Shown: positions 7,743-15,471, counted from the stretch's first letter. The stretch: DNA of 17,135 bases from CAYVKM01 sp964452045 (GCA_964452045.1 CAYVKM010000080.1:1-17135); one strand, 5' to 3'. Numbers and translations: made by a program. Notes: generated from the sequence alone by a model not told the origin.

Positions 7743-7886
7743 GTCATTGCGAAGCATGGATGCTGCGGCAATCTCCGTGTGAATGAAATACCCAGGGATG
7801 GATAGTTTTCTATATTTCCAAAAAGAGATTGCCTGCCTGCGCCGATGCTCGGTAGGCAGGCCACTTTGTGGCGGGATCGCGATGAC
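7743..7886 (+). repeat. Family 1 palindromic repeat, 144 bp, with terminal inverted repeats
   Basis: It begins GTCATTGCGA (7743-7752) and ends TCGCGATGAC (7877-7886). The ends are inverted copies of each other at 9 of 10 positions. Inside, CGGCAATCTCCGTGTG is mirrored by GAGATTGCC further on, so the element is a large imperfect palindrome. The right half carries a perfect hairpin (7831-7861). Related copies occur at 8951-9078 and 15335-15595. It resembles a MITE or BIME-type dispersed element and has no coding capacity. Confidence 0.75.
7831..7861. repeat. GC-rich hairpin inside the family 1 repeat
   Basis: GCCTGCCT (7831-7838) pairs with AGGCAGGC (7854-7861). The 15-base loop contains a second short stem, CCGA-TGC-TCGG. 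The same hairpin, with three differences confined to the loop, recurs at 8988-9018. Confidence 0.75.
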
Positions 7887-7898
7887 TTGGATTTTCCT

Positions 7899-8019
7899 CA
7901 TTCCGAGTCCCGCATTGGCGGGAAGGAATCTGTTTCGCTAAACTTTTCATTTTCTTCTTTCTATGAAAAAAACATGAGATTTCTCGACTCAAACTGTCAT
8001 AGTTCTCGCTTGAAATGAC
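7899..8019 (+). repeat. Family 2 repeat, copy 1
   Basis: It starts CATTCCGAGT and ends near TTGAAATGAC, so the ends are roughly inverted copies. It shares GGAAGGAATCT, then AGATTTCTCGA, then GAAATGAC, in the same order, with the copy at 15608-15754. The intervening sequence has diverged. It follows the family 1 element directly, as it does at the other locus. Confidence 0.6.
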
Positions 8020-8079
8020 AGGCTCGATCTCTACTTGTTTTTCTGAAGCATGGATGTTGTAGCCTGACTTTCTGTCCGG

Positions 8080-8853
8080 TTAAATCAAGCCACTGCCCAG
8101 CCCCAGGGCAATGGCAAAAAGCAACACCGAGACGATAATTTGCACAGCCCGCATGGTTACTTTGTGCAGATACCGGTTGGCCAAGAATACTCCCAGAAAG
8201 GCAGCAACTACAGCGACCAACAACAAATCTATAGTTTGGACAGAGAGCGCCCGACCAAAGCGGGAACCGTAAATAAACAAACGGCTGAAATCCACCAGAC
8301 AGGAGATGACCACGCCGGTGGCAATAAAAGTCTCTTTCGTGAGGCCGGCCCGGAGCAGGAAGGCACTGCGCAGGGCGCCCTGGTGCCCGGATAAACCACC
8401 GAAAAATCCGCTGAGTACACCCCCGACTGGAAGAAGTTTCTGACTGAAGGACATTTTATTCAGATTGGGCAGCAACTCAAGCAGGGCGAAAATAGCCATC
8501 AGAACAGCGATGACCAGTTTTACCGGGGTGACCAGCATTTCTCGTTGGAACAGGGTGTAGCGAAAGAATGCTTCCTGTCCGGAAAACCAGAGCAACAGCC
8601 AGGCACCGGCAAAGGCAGCCAGAATGGCCGGAAGGCCAAATTTCATCACCACCGATTTATCGGCATGTTTACCTAACAGAACCAGTTTGAACAGATTATT
8701 CAACAGGTGCACCACCGCGGTCATAGCGATGGCAATTTCAATGGGGAAGAACAGGGCAAACACCGGCAGGAGCACCGTGCCCAGTCCGAAACCGGAATAG
8801 AGGGTTAATCCCGAAATGATAAATGCGGTAATCCCGACGATGATATATTCCAT
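8080..8853 (-). CDS. TSUP-family permease (TauE/SafE)
   Basis: This is a 257-residue, strongly hydrophobic protein with about eight transmembrane helices, the usual length for the TSUP (TauE/SafE) family of sulfur-compound and organic-anion transporters. The two halves each carry the family signature: SGFGLGTVLLPVF near the N-terminus and GFFGGLSGHQGALRSAF in the second half. I chose the ATG at 8853, giving MEYIIVGITAFIIS. AAGGAA lies 8 bases upstream of it and the first helix begins at once. The frame is open to an ATG at 8877, but that adds only eight residues with no better ribosome site. Repeats lie on both sides, and the next upstream gene on this strand (SDR) is 240 bp away. It is therefore probably a single gene. 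The family is clear; the substrate cannot be read from sequence. Confidence 0.88.
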   Translation of the reverse strand: MEYIIVGITAFIISGLTLYSGFGLGTVLLPVFALFFPIEIAIAMTAVVHLLNNLFKLVLLGKHADKSVVMKFGLPAILAAFAGAWLLLWFSGQEAFFRYTLFQREMLVTPVKLVIAVLMAIFALLELLPNLNKMSFSQKLLPVGGVLSGFFGGLSGHQGALRSAFLLRAGLTKETFIATGVVISCLVDFSRLFIYGSRFGRALSVQTIDLLLVAVVAAFLGVFLANRYLHKVTMRAVQIIVSVLLFAIALGLGSGLI

Positions 8854-8861
8854 TAATATTA

Positions 8862-8867
8862 TTCCTT
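8862..8867 (-). promoter_or_regulatory. Shine-Dalgarno that fixes the TSUP permease start
   Basis: On the minus strand this reads AAGGAA, 8 bases before the ATG at 8853. It favours that start over the in-frame ATG at 8877. Confidence 0.65.
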
Positions 8868-8900
8868 GTCTTATCATTTAAATCTAAAAAGCGGATAACC

Positions 8901-8918
8901 GGAAAAACTGGTTTTTCC
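8901..8918 (-). other. Stem-loop in the leader of the TSUP permease gene
   Basis: GGAAAAA and TTTTTCC form a perfect 7-bp stem with a 4-base loop. The stem-loop lies about 35 bases upstream of the permease ribosome site. It could be a transcript-processing or weak termination structure between the SDR and TSUP genes. There is no separate T-tract after the stem. Confidence 0.35.
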
Positions 8919-8950
8919 CAAGTTAACAAGAGTTTGTCAAATTCGCCTAA

Positions 8951-9043
8951 ATATCCCTCCATGGGATAGCTCAAACACGCGGGGATTGCCTGCCTGCGCC
9001 GGGACTCGGTAGGCAGGCTTCGACATCCCTGTCTCGCAAAGAC
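8951..9043 (-). repeat. Family 1 repeat, inverted and incomplete copy
   Basis: Read on the minus strand it starts GTCTTTGCGA (9043-9034). It continues through a hairpin into GCAATCCCCGCGTGT and CCCATGGAGGG, matching the copies at 15335-15595. The expected TCGCGATGAC end is missing: the sequence runs into unrelated bases near 8950. It meets another, oppositely oriented family 1 fragment (9048-9078) head to head. Confidence 0.65.
8988..9018. repeat. GC-rich hairpin, second copy
   Basis: GCCTGCCT (8988-8995) pairs with AGGCAGGC (9011-9018) around a 15-base loop. It is near-identical to 7831-7861. Relative to the surrounding family 1 sequence it lies in the other half of the element. Confidence 0.7.
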
Positions 9044-9047
9044 AAGA

Positions 9048-9078
9048 GTCATTGCGAGCGCAGCGCGGCAATCCCCCT
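9048..9078 (+). repeat. Family 1 repeat, left-end fragment
   Basis: GTCATTGCGA followed by GCGCAGCGCGGCAATCCCC matches the left arm of family 1 and then stops. It ends 15 bases from the stop codon of the SDR gene (9094). Confidence 0.6.
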
Positions 9079-9093
9079 ACTTTTATTGCAAGG

Positions 9094-9846
9094 CTACCCA
9101 CCGTTTATAATGTTAAACACCTTATCCGGGTCGGTGCGGGAACTGTTGCGCAGAAATTCTGCCTGACCCACTGCTACTTCGAATTCATCTTTCGCTATCG
9201 CTCCGATGGCGGCAGTTGCGATGATATCGGACTGGATGCCCCGGTCCGCCTGACCCCTTCTGTCCCGGGCACCCCGGTCCAGTTCGGTGTCGGTGGTGGG
9301 CGGGATCACTTCAAAAACCTTGATGGAGCTATCCCGCAACTGATGCCTGAGAGACAGGCTGAAAGAATGCAGGGCAGCTTTGGTGGCACAATACAGGGGC
9401 ATAAAGGCGATGGGAATAAATGCCAGCCCGGAGGAAATATTGACGATGGCCGCTTCTTTCTGCTTGAGCAGTTGAGGGATAAACCGAGCAGAAAGCCGGA
9501 CCGGCGCCTGCAGATTTATGGCGATCTCATCCTCCTCGTCCTGCAGGTCAGTCAAACCCTTCTTAAAGTTGACCTCTTTCTGTATCCCGGCATTGTTGAC
9601 CAGAATGTTTAAATCCGGATGGTTTGCCAGTACCTGCACATACAGCTGTTTCTGCTTTTGCCGGTCAGCCACGTCGCACGTCAGGGTGTGGAGTTGCGGA
9701 AATTTAGCCTTTGCTTCCGCAAGTTTATCCTTCCGCCGGCCACAGATGATAACCTCATTTTCCTTTTCAAGAAAAGCCTCTGCCAGGGCCAGACCGATAC
9801 CTGTTGCTCCGCCGGTAATCAAGATAGTGTTTCCGGATATTCGCAT
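9094..9846 (-). CDS. Short-chain dehydrogenase/reductase (DltE-like SDR)
   Basis: This is a 250-residue cytoplasmic NAD(P)-dependent oxidoreductase of the classical SDR family. It has the cofactor loop TGGATGIG (11-18), Arg37-Arg38 after strand 2 (suggesting NADP preference), CDV (57-59) and NNAG (84-87). The catalytic set is Ser139, Tyr152 and Lys156 (YCATK). After the active site comes the EVIPPTTDTEL segment typical of the DltE-like subgroup (COG3967). That name is historical and does not show a role in teichoic acid. The start at 9846 is an ATG with GGAG six bases upstream. An in-frame TTG at 9858 is less likely. The stop abuts a repeat fragment. The substrate is unknown. It is 151 bp downstream of the phosphoesterase gene on the same strand. 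Confidence 0.9.
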   Translation of the reverse strand: MRISGNTILITGGATGIGLALAEAFLEKENEVIICGRRKDKLAEAKAKFPQLHTLTCDVADRQKQKQLYVQVLANHPDLNILVNNAGIQKEVNFKKGLTDLQDEEDEIAINLQAPVRLSARFIPQLLKQKEAAIVNISSGLAFIPIAFMPLYCATKAALHSFSLSLRHQLRDSSIKVFEVIPPTTDTELDRGARDRRGQADRGIQSDIIATAAIGAIAKDEFEVAVGQAEFLRNSSRTDPDKVFNIINGG

Positions 9847-9852
9847 TACAAT

Positions 9853-9856
9853 CTCC
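9853..9856 (-). promoter_or_regulatory. Shine-Dalgarno that fixes the SDR start
   Basis: GGAG on the minus strand is six bases before the ATG at 9846. It lies inside the extra codons that a start at the in-frame TTG (9858) would add. Confidence 0.65.
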
Positions 9857-9997
9857 AATAATGGTTAAATCAAAAATATTCATTAATTATTATAAACGCA
9901 ACCTCGTTCCTCCCGAATACAATAAAGGTAATCGGAAATATCTGCGGTGTATTGTTTTAAGGGTAGCAGCGTTTGAAAGAATGTAATTTCGGTAATT

Positions 9998-12385
9998 CTA
10001 CTCTATCAACAACATCCTTCTGGAAGCGGTAAAATCACCAGCTTTCAATGTATAAAAGTAAAAACCACTGGCTAACTCTTTGGCATTAAAATTAACAGAA
10101 TAGATGCCCGCCTTTTGAAATTCATTCACTAATTTAGCAATTTCTTTTCCCAATAAATTATAAATCTTAATGCTCACATGATTGTCTGTCGGTATCGAGT
10201 AGGAGATAGTGGTGAGTGGATTAAACGGATTGGGATAGTTCTGCTGCAGTTTAAAGTTCAGTATTACGCCAGACGTACTGATACCGATAACTTCATGATA
10301 AGTCACCACTCCATTTGTCGACACATCTGCTAAACGATAGAAATAGGTTTGGTCGGCCAGAATATCCTGGTCTACAAAACTGTAACTTTTTCTGCTATTG
10401 GCATTGCCCCGGCCTTTTAACTCTTCTACATATTCATATGAAGCGATTATACTAAAAGGGCCGTTTACCGAATCCCTCGATTTTTCAATGAGAAAACCGG
10501 CATTTTCAATTTCCGATTCGACAATCCATTCCAGATGGATTCCCAATTCAGTCCGGGCGGCGGTAAAGGATGATAAAAATATGGGCAGGGGATTATCCTC
10601 CTCCGTGGTAAATGACCAAATGGGGCTGGTTACGGTATTAAATCCATCGGAAACCTGAACATACCATTGATACTCAGTTTCTCCAGAAAGTGAGGATAAG
10701 TCCAAAGTAGCATTGGAACCAGAGGAAACACTAGTCAGAACATCAATCTCCTGAAAGGCTTCGGTACCCATATCATAATCCAAAACAAATTCACTGTTAC
10801 CGTCTGTTTCAAACTGATCCAGGGAAGGTGAATAGGTGGAAACGTATATTTTATTTTCCGAAGGTCGAAATTCCATTATCCGTAAAAATCCATTTCCACC
10901 ATTCGGATAATCCTGATAATCTGCAAGCAGGGTGTTGATGATATTTCCGTTAAAAATATCCGATCGTCTCCCTTCCCCATGGTTGTGCCCGCACAGCATC
11001 AGGAAAAGATTGGGATTATCTTTCAGACTGTCATAAATAATCTGGCCCTGAGCCCCAAATGCATTTGGAGTAGCACTATTGTCGGTTTCTATTAAATAAT
11101 GGGTAGTCACAATAGCCCGGCGGTTGCTATAGGTCCCTAATAAAGAATCGGCCCAATCCAAAACATCCTGTTCGGGGGTGGTATCGTATTCGAAATTTAT
11201 AATGATAAAATCCATGTCACCGGCGCTGAATAAATCATAATGATTATCGTTATCGGAACCATAATGACCACCATAATACCCGCGGCCTTGAAACCTGGAG
11301 ACACCGAAATACTGGTTAAATTTAGATGTTGAAGCCGAACTTCCACCGCCGATCGGTGTCTGATCGTGATTTCCGACATTAAGCCCATAAGGCATGCCGT
11401 CAGCCAGGCCGGTGGTTACAGGATTTTCCACAATACTCCAGGCTGTATTGACCACCTGCCACTCACTGTCGTTGGTATCACCATTCTGAACGCAATCTCC
11501 AAATTGCGAAACAAAAACAATATTTAAGGCATCTTTATTTGCCACGATCCAATTTGTTTGATCATAAAAATATTGGTTATTGTTAACATTATTGGTATAG
11601 TACTGGGTATCCGGAATACCAATTAAAGTGAAGTTACTGCTAACCGAAGTTGAAACCGCACGGGCGAAGTATCTGACTTCCAAATTATCATTTTCGGGAT
11701 CGGTTACGTAGACGATAAGAGAGGGTGAGAGGTCGACTCCGGCTGAACCATCCGGTGGGGCTATCAACCCTGGTTGGGCCGGTGGAAAATTATCTGAATA
11801 TATCACAGTCAATTGGGGTCTTTGACTGATGGTTGTCCATTCGCTGGAATAAACATCGCTGCCATCATCCCCGGTAAATTGAAAAATCCAGCCATGGTTC
11901 AAAGACGGGTTCGATGACCAGGAAGTAAGGCTGGCACTGACATCAATGTTTTGGAAAGTATTGACGGTACCGGATTCTGCGCTTCCGACAAAAATACCGA
12001 CATCGTTATCAAAATCAAATTGATTCCAGGTTAAACTGTTATCCCAGGAAATCAATACTTCGCTAACCGCTGCGTCATTGCCGGCATTGTATACATAATA
12101 GGTTAAAGTTGCCGAAACGATAAAGGAATTATCCGGTATCGGGCCTCCCTGAGATACAAATATATTCTCGAAACGAATAAAGGTTGTATACTCAGCCGGT
12201 GTCCTGTCCCATAACAGGCCGGTTGAACCGCCAAATGAGGAATTGGGATTGGTATTATCAATATAGGTATCGATCGTACCATTATAACCATTGATGCCAT
12301 CCCGAAAACTGATTGACTGGTTTTGTGACAGAAGGTGAGCCGGTATGATGAACACGACCATTAAAATGAATTTAAATGGTTTCAT
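9998..12385 (-). CDS. Secreted calcineurin-like phosphoesterase with DNRLRE, Fn3-like and Por (T9SS) sorting domains
   Basis: This is a 795-residue exported multidomain protein. Residues 1-20 are a signal peptide. Residues 24-196 resemble the DNRLRE beta-sandwich (RDGINGYNGTIDTYID, then SEWTTISQRPQLTVIY). Residues 200-245 are a short Ig/Fn3-like link (PPAQPGLIAPPDGSAG). Residues about 250-540 are a metallophosphoesterase with metal-ligand motifs PDTQ (Asp259), GDCVQNGD (Asp297), GNHD (338-341), TTHY (His429) and GHNHG (466-470). The first motif is DxQ in place of the canonical DxH. Residues 545-600 and 600-705 are Fn3-like. Residues 712-795 are the type IX sorting tail, with QNYPNPFNPLTTISYSIP, YNLLGKEIAKLV and SGFYFYTL. 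It is likely secreted by T9SS and anchored or released at the cell surface to cleave phosphoesters. The substrate is unknown. No operon partner is visible. Confidence 0.9.
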   Translation of the reverse strand: MKPFKFILMVVFIIPAHLLSQNQSISFRDGINGYNGTIDTYIDNTNPNSSFGGSTGLLWDRTPAEYTTFIRFENIFVSQGGPIPDNSFIVSATLTYYVYNAGNDAAVSEVLISWDNSLTWNQFDFDNDVGIFVGSAESGTVNTFQNIDVSASLTSWSSNPSLNHGWIFQFTGDDGSDVYSSEWTTISQRPQLTVIYSDNFPPAQPGLIAPPDGSAGVDLSPSLIVYVTDPENDNLEVRYFARAVSTSVSSNFTLIGIPDTQYYTNNVNNNQYFYDQTNWIVANKDALNIVFVSQFGDCVQNGDTNDSEWQVVNTAWSIVENPVTTGLADGMPYGLNVGNHDQTPIGGGSSASTSKFNQYFGVSRFQGRGYYGGHYGSDNDNHYDLFSAGDMDFIIINFEYDTTPEQDVLDWADSLLGTYSNRRAIVTTHYLIETDNSATPNAFGAQGQIIYDSLKDNPNLFLMLCGHNHGEGRRSDIFNGNIINTLLADYQDYPNGGNGFLRIMEFRPSENKIYVSTYSPSLDQFETDGNSEFVLDYDMGTEAFQEIDVLTSVSSGSNATLDLSSLSGETEYQWYVQVSDGFNTVTSPIWSFTTEEDNPLPIFLSSFTAARTELGIHLEWIVESEIENAGFLIEKSRDSVNGPFSIIASYEYVEELKGRGNANSRKSYSFVDQDILADQTYFYRLADVSTNGVVTYHEVIGISTSGVILNFKLQQNYPNPFNPLTTISYSIPTDNHVSIKIYNLLGKEIAKLVNEFQKAGIYSVNFNAKELASGFYFYTLKAGDFTASRRMLLIE

Positions 12386-12732
12386 TCAAAAACAGCACCT
12401 GAGTTAATAATATTGTTTATCGATTCTACTCTGATAATAATTATAAAATTAAAAAGATGAGTGATAAAAGTTGAAAATTTGAAGAACGGTTCTTACCCGG
12501 ATACTGTTTTCTCCACTGATGATTAAGATGGTGTTCCCGGATATATTCACGAAAATTTCCCAAACTGATTGAGTCGAAAAATATTATATACAAACTGAGG
12601 CCTGTTCATCAACTGAAGTAAACGGTTCAGTTAGATTTTATCAAAAATTAACATACTTCGAATGTTCAAATCAATTCAGAAGTATTGTATTAGATCAAAA
12701 CTGAAAAGACTGGAAAAACCTTTTTATATCAA
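12386..12732. other. AT-rich intergenic region between the toxin and phosphoesterase genes
   Basis: This is about 350 bp without a plausible gene. It should hold the phosphoesterase promoter and the 3' end of the toxin transcript. Two short inverted repeats are present: AACTGAA/TTCAGTT (12611-12617 and 12626-12632, loop 8) and ATACTTC/GAAGTAT (12653-12659 and 12679-12685, loop 19). Neither is followed by a T-tract on the minus strand. No family 1 or family 2 repeat is present. Confidence 0.5.
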
Positions 12733-13029
12733 TTATCGTAGAAGCCGGTCAATCCAGTACTCCGGCTCCCTGTGTTGATGAGCAACAGCAATGATAAAGA
12801 TCTTATCTTCAATTATTGAATAGATCAAATTAAAAGGGAATTTCCTCAATACAGCTTTTCGGGTATTTTCCGTATTTTGTGACCATAATTGAGGAAAAAG
12901 AGATATCAAATCAATTGTTTCCAGCACCTCAATGAAAAATATTTTACCCAAGCCCGGGCTTTGCAAATTATAATATTCTATGGCATCATCAAGTTCAATT
13001 GATGCAGGTTCAATAAATTCGACCTGCAT
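12733..13029 (-). CDS. RelE/ParE-family toxin of a type II toxin-antitoxin pair
   Basis: This is a 98-residue protein with the ParE/RelE fold signature. It opens with VEFIEPASIELDDAIEYYN. After a helical middle come the strands KFPFNLIYSIIEDKIFIIAVAHQHREPEYWIDR (split here only by prose; residues about 62-95). The AVAHQHREPEYW block is the common C-terminal ParE-type motif. Its ATG follows the antitoxin stop with no gap (TAAATG), so translation is coupled. ParE proteins poison gyrase and RelE proteins cleave mRNA. Sequence inspection cannot say which applies, though the HxxREPxYW ending is more typical of the ParE side. The gene is intact and shows no frameshift. Confidence 0.9.
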   Translation of the reverse strand: MQVEFIEPASIELDDAIEYYNLQSPGLGKIFFIEVLETIDLISLFPQLWSQNTENTRKAVLRKFPFNLIYSIIEDKIFIIAVAHQHREPEYWIDRLLR

Positions 13030-13239
13030 TTATTTATACCTTTGAATAATTTCATCTAACGGTATGGTTTTTACTTTTCCCTTCCTGAGCGCTTCATATC
13101 TTTTTTCCGATTCCCTTGCCCAAATTTTTTCGATCTTTTCATCAGGTTTATTCAGACTTTGAGTCAACAACTCTATTAATCTGAGCCGGTCAGCTGGCCT
13201 CAAATGCAAAGCCTCTTCCAATATAGATTTTTTATTCAT
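13030..13239 (-). CDS. Antitoxin, putative addiction-module component family
   Basis: This is a 69-residue protein. The N-terminal half is helical (ILEEALHLRPADRLRLIELLTQSL) and the C-terminal tail is charged, running from EKIWARESEKRYEALRKGK to IPLDEIIQRYK. This matches the small addiction-module antitoxin family (PF09720/TIGR02574 type), which pairs with ParE/RelE toxins. The N-terminal half is expected to dimerise and the C-terminal tail to wrap the toxin. AGGA lies six bases before the ATG. The stop codon directly abuts the toxin ATG. Such pairs are usually autoregulated from the region upstream (13240-13388), but I see no clear operator palindrome there. Confidence 0.87.
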   Translation of the reverse strand: MNKKSILEEALHLRPADRLRLIELLTQSLNKPDEKIEKIWARESEKRYEALRKGKVKTIPLDEIIQRYK

Positions 13240-13286
13240 TTTTATTCCTGTTTCTCTTTTTCAGGATCAAATTAACAAAGGATTCC

Positions 13287-13323
13287 AAAAAAAACCATAT
13301 TTAATAGTACGTTTTTGGTTTTT
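13287..13323 (-). terminator. Possible weak intrinsic terminator between the serine hydrolase and antitoxin genes
   Basis: On the minus strand AAAAACCA (13323-13316) pairs with TGGTTTTT (13297-13290) across an 18-base AT-rich loop, and the T-tract continues to eight Ts. The stem is mostly A-T, so termination would be weak. It lies 66 bases after the serine hydrolase stop. Confidence 0.3.
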
Positions 13324-13388
13324 CCGTAATCATGTTTGCACCAAACCGAAAACAATCCACAATAAAAAATTTGCCAATCCATGGGACA

Positions 13389-15221
13389 TTAATCTTTCAC
13401 ACCCAGTTCTTTTAACATCCGCACTGCATTCTGATTATCCGGATTTAATTCCAGCGATTTCCGGTAATTGAGTATCGCCAGTTCAGTATCCCCGTTATGC
13501 ATATACGCCTCGGCCAGACTATCGTAACAGTTGGCAGATTCCGGATAGAATTCCACATTCAGCTTAAAAATGGCCAGCGCCTGTTCATACTTTTGCTGGG
13601 TCAGATATTGATATCCCAGATTATTAAAACGGTTTTCCGATAGGTACACGTCTGCAGGATTCCCCTGCTTTATTGCCCGGTAGCGATCCATAGCCTGGGC
13701 AAACTTACCTTCATCTAATAATTCACGGGGGATCTTCTCTCCCGGATCCATCCGGGAACAGGTAACCGGCTCATTTAAAAAGCGTCCCAGTTCATCGGAA
13801 AAATAATAAATCGCTGAGGACGGTTTTTGATCGGCGTCCGGAATAAACTGAAGATACCCCTTCCTGAATTTGGTAACAAATTTTCCCTCGCCGACGTGAT
13901 AGAGTTGAGCATTATCAGAGCGATTCAGATATAACTGATTGTCTACCCTTTTAACCTCGAAATAATCATCCGATCCCAGTAAATAACGGCCCGGGTATCG
14001 ATCCATCGCCTCATCATCCAGTGCAACAATTTTATATTCCTCGGGCAGATAGCCCTTCCAGCCATAAACCGCCGCAATACCATTAAATATTTCCCGGATC
14101 AATTCTGCTCCGTTTTGAGAATTGGTGAAGACCACAGCCCCATAGCCATCGGTTAAATGGGCGATAAATCCGGCAAAAAATCCCCGGTTATCTCCCAGGT
14201 GACCAAAATAGTTTTTCTCGCCGTTATAATCCCGGATAAAAACACCAAGCCCATATTGCTCGGAGACATGTGAAGTCAACATTTCTTTGGCCAGTTCCCG
14301 GGATATGATCTTATCCGACCTGCCCTGATAAGCCTTTTGAAGCTCCACAATATACCGGGCATAATCGCTGGTGGTGGTCCATAAACCACCTGCGGCCATA
14401 ATGGGATAAACGTACCTTTTCATGGCCAGCGTTTTCCCGTCAGCGGAATGGCCGGCACAGGCGTTCTTTAACAGGTCCGCTGGCAGGGGTTGTTCAAATG
14501 AACTGTTATTCATCCCCAGTGGTTGGAATATTTTCTCCCGGGTTATTTCCGGGTAAGGCTTTTTCTCCACATCAATGGTAAGTTGTTGTAAGATAGAATA
14601 GCCGGCATTGGAATACATAAATTCCGTTCCCGGGACTCTGTCCACCACCACCGGCCTGGACTGGGCCGGACTTTCCCCGTTCAGCAGCTGAAGCAGGGTG
14701 GGCAAATTTTCCGGTAAATATGAATACGGTGGACTAAACATCACCCCACCGCTGTGGTTCATCAGAAGCAGCGGTGTGACAACCGATTTTTTGGTAAATT
14801 CATTTACCGGCAGCTTCCAGGAGATCAGCTGGTCATTAACATTCCGGTTCAGATCAATTTTCCCCTCACGCACCAAACGTAACACGGTTAATGCGGCCAC
14901 ACCTTTACTCAATGATCCCACATTAAACACGGTCCGGTCGGTTACCGGGTTCTGCAGATCGGCGTCCATAACCCCATACTGTTTGCTCCATTCAATATCA
15001 AAATCCCTGATAACCGTAATGCTGATACCGGGCAGCTTATAATAGGCCATCCGGTCTGCCAGTGTAAAGGACGGTTCACCCTGGATGAGGACAACCGGCA
15101 GTAACCCGTTTTCAACTTTGCTGATCAGAGAATCCATTGACTGGGAAAAGCCGCTGGTTTGAAACACAATAAGTAATAAAATGATGGACAGATAAAATTT
15201 TTTGGTAAAGTTATTTGGCAT
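13389..15221 (-). CDS. Secreted serine hydrolase (class C beta-lactamase/PBP4-like fold) with C-terminal TPR repeats
   Basis: This is a 610-residue exported enzyme. Residues 1-26 are a signal peptide ending GFSQ. The catalytic domain of the class C beta-lactamase/penicillin-binding fold spans about 50-385. It has SxxK at Ser103-Lys106 (GSLSK), YSN at 203-205 and an HLG box with His341 in the place of KTG. Next, residues about 400-480 form a beta-rich accessory module starting YPGRYLLGSDDYFEV. Two TPR motifs then lie near 529-560 and 561-594 (NLGYQYLTQQKYEQALAIFK and DSLAEAYMHNGDTELAILNY). The ATG at 15221 has GGGAG six bases upstream. HxG-type members are usually esterases, D-aminopeptidases or peptidases and not true antibiotic beta-lactamases. 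The TPRs imply a protein partner in the periplasm. It stands alone, with large gaps on both sides. Confidence 0.88.
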   Translation of the reverse strand: MPNNFTKKFYLSIILLLIVFQTSGFSQSMDSLISKVENGLLPVVLIQGEPSFTLADRMAYYKLPGISITVIRDFDIEWSKQYGVMDADLQNPVTDRTVFNVGSLSKGVAALTVLRLVREGKIDLNRNVNDQLISWKLPVNEFTKKSVVTPLLLMNHSGGVMFSPPYSYLPENLPTLLQLLNGESPAQSRPVVVDRVPGTEFMYSNAGYSILQQLTIDVEKKPYPEITREKIFQPLGMNNSSFEQPLPADLLKNACAGHSADGKTLAMKRYVYPIMAAGGLWTTTSDYARYIVELQKAYQGRSDKIISRELAKEMLTSHVSEQYGLGVFIRDYNGEKNYFGHLGDNRGFFAGFIAHLTDGYGAVVFTNSQNGAELIREIFNGIAAVYGWKGYLPEEYKIVALDDEAMDRYPGRYLLGSDDYFEVKRVDNQLYLNRSDNAQLYHVGEGKFVTKFRKGYLQFIPDADQKPSSAIYYFSDELGRFLNEPVTCSRMDPGEKIPRELLDEGKFAQAMDRYRAIKQGNPADVYLSENRFNNLGYQYLTQQKYEQALAIFKLNVEFYPESANCYDSLAEAYMHNGDTELAILNYRKSLELNPDNQNAVRMLKELGVKD

Positions 15222-15334
15222 TGATATCTCCCGCGGTAAATGTTCATTTTAAATATAGTCATGAATAATTTGTTGGTGAAGTGCACTTATTTTTTTGATG
15301 GGCTGGAGACATAATGGTATAAATGTCATATCTT

Positions 15335-15460
15335 GTCTTTGCGATCCCGCAGCTGCGGGAGAAGCAATCCCCGCATGTGATGCGGAATCCATGGAGGTTT
15401 TAACACAAATTATGAAGTAACTTTAGGAGATCGCCGCGTCGCTTTGCTCCTCGCGATGAC
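15335..15460 (+). repeat. Family 1 repeat, tandem copy A (126 bp)
   Basis: It begins GTCTTTGCGA and ends TCGCGATGAC. The internal landmarks are GCAATCCCCG, CCATGGAGG, TTAACACAAATTATGAAG and GGAGATCGCCGC. The left arm has its own perfect stem, TCCCGCAGCTGCGGGA (15345-15360). The order of landmarks is the same as in copy B. Confidence 0.75.
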
Positions 15461-15471
15461 CGGCATATACT

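Larger units (their letters stand above)
7621..8079. other. Convergent intergenic region filled with repeat elements
   Basis: This region of about 460 bp lies between the lipase gene and the oppositely oriented TSUP permease gene. Only the first 120 bases look like plain spacer. The rest is a family 1 element (7743-7886), a family 2 element (7899-8019), and a fragment at 8045-8065 that echoes the GAAGCATGGATG segment of family 1. Short open frames here are by-products of the repeats. No intrinsic terminator with a T-tract is visible for either converging gene. The palindromic repeats may end transcription instead. Confidence 0.6.

Noticed and set aside
7621..8079. tRNA or small RNA gene in the convergent region
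   Set aside because: The stems belong to the repeat elements. No cloverleaf with a T-loop GTTCRA motif is seen.
9052..9612. 186-codon open frame on the + strand
   Set aside because: It starts inside a repeat fragment and runs antisense to the SDR gene, which has all its family motifs.
13389..15221. Antibiotic-resistance beta-lactamase
   Set aside because: It has the shared fold with SxxK and YSN, but HLG replaces KTG and it carries accessory and TPR domains. These fit the broad esterase/peptidase group better.
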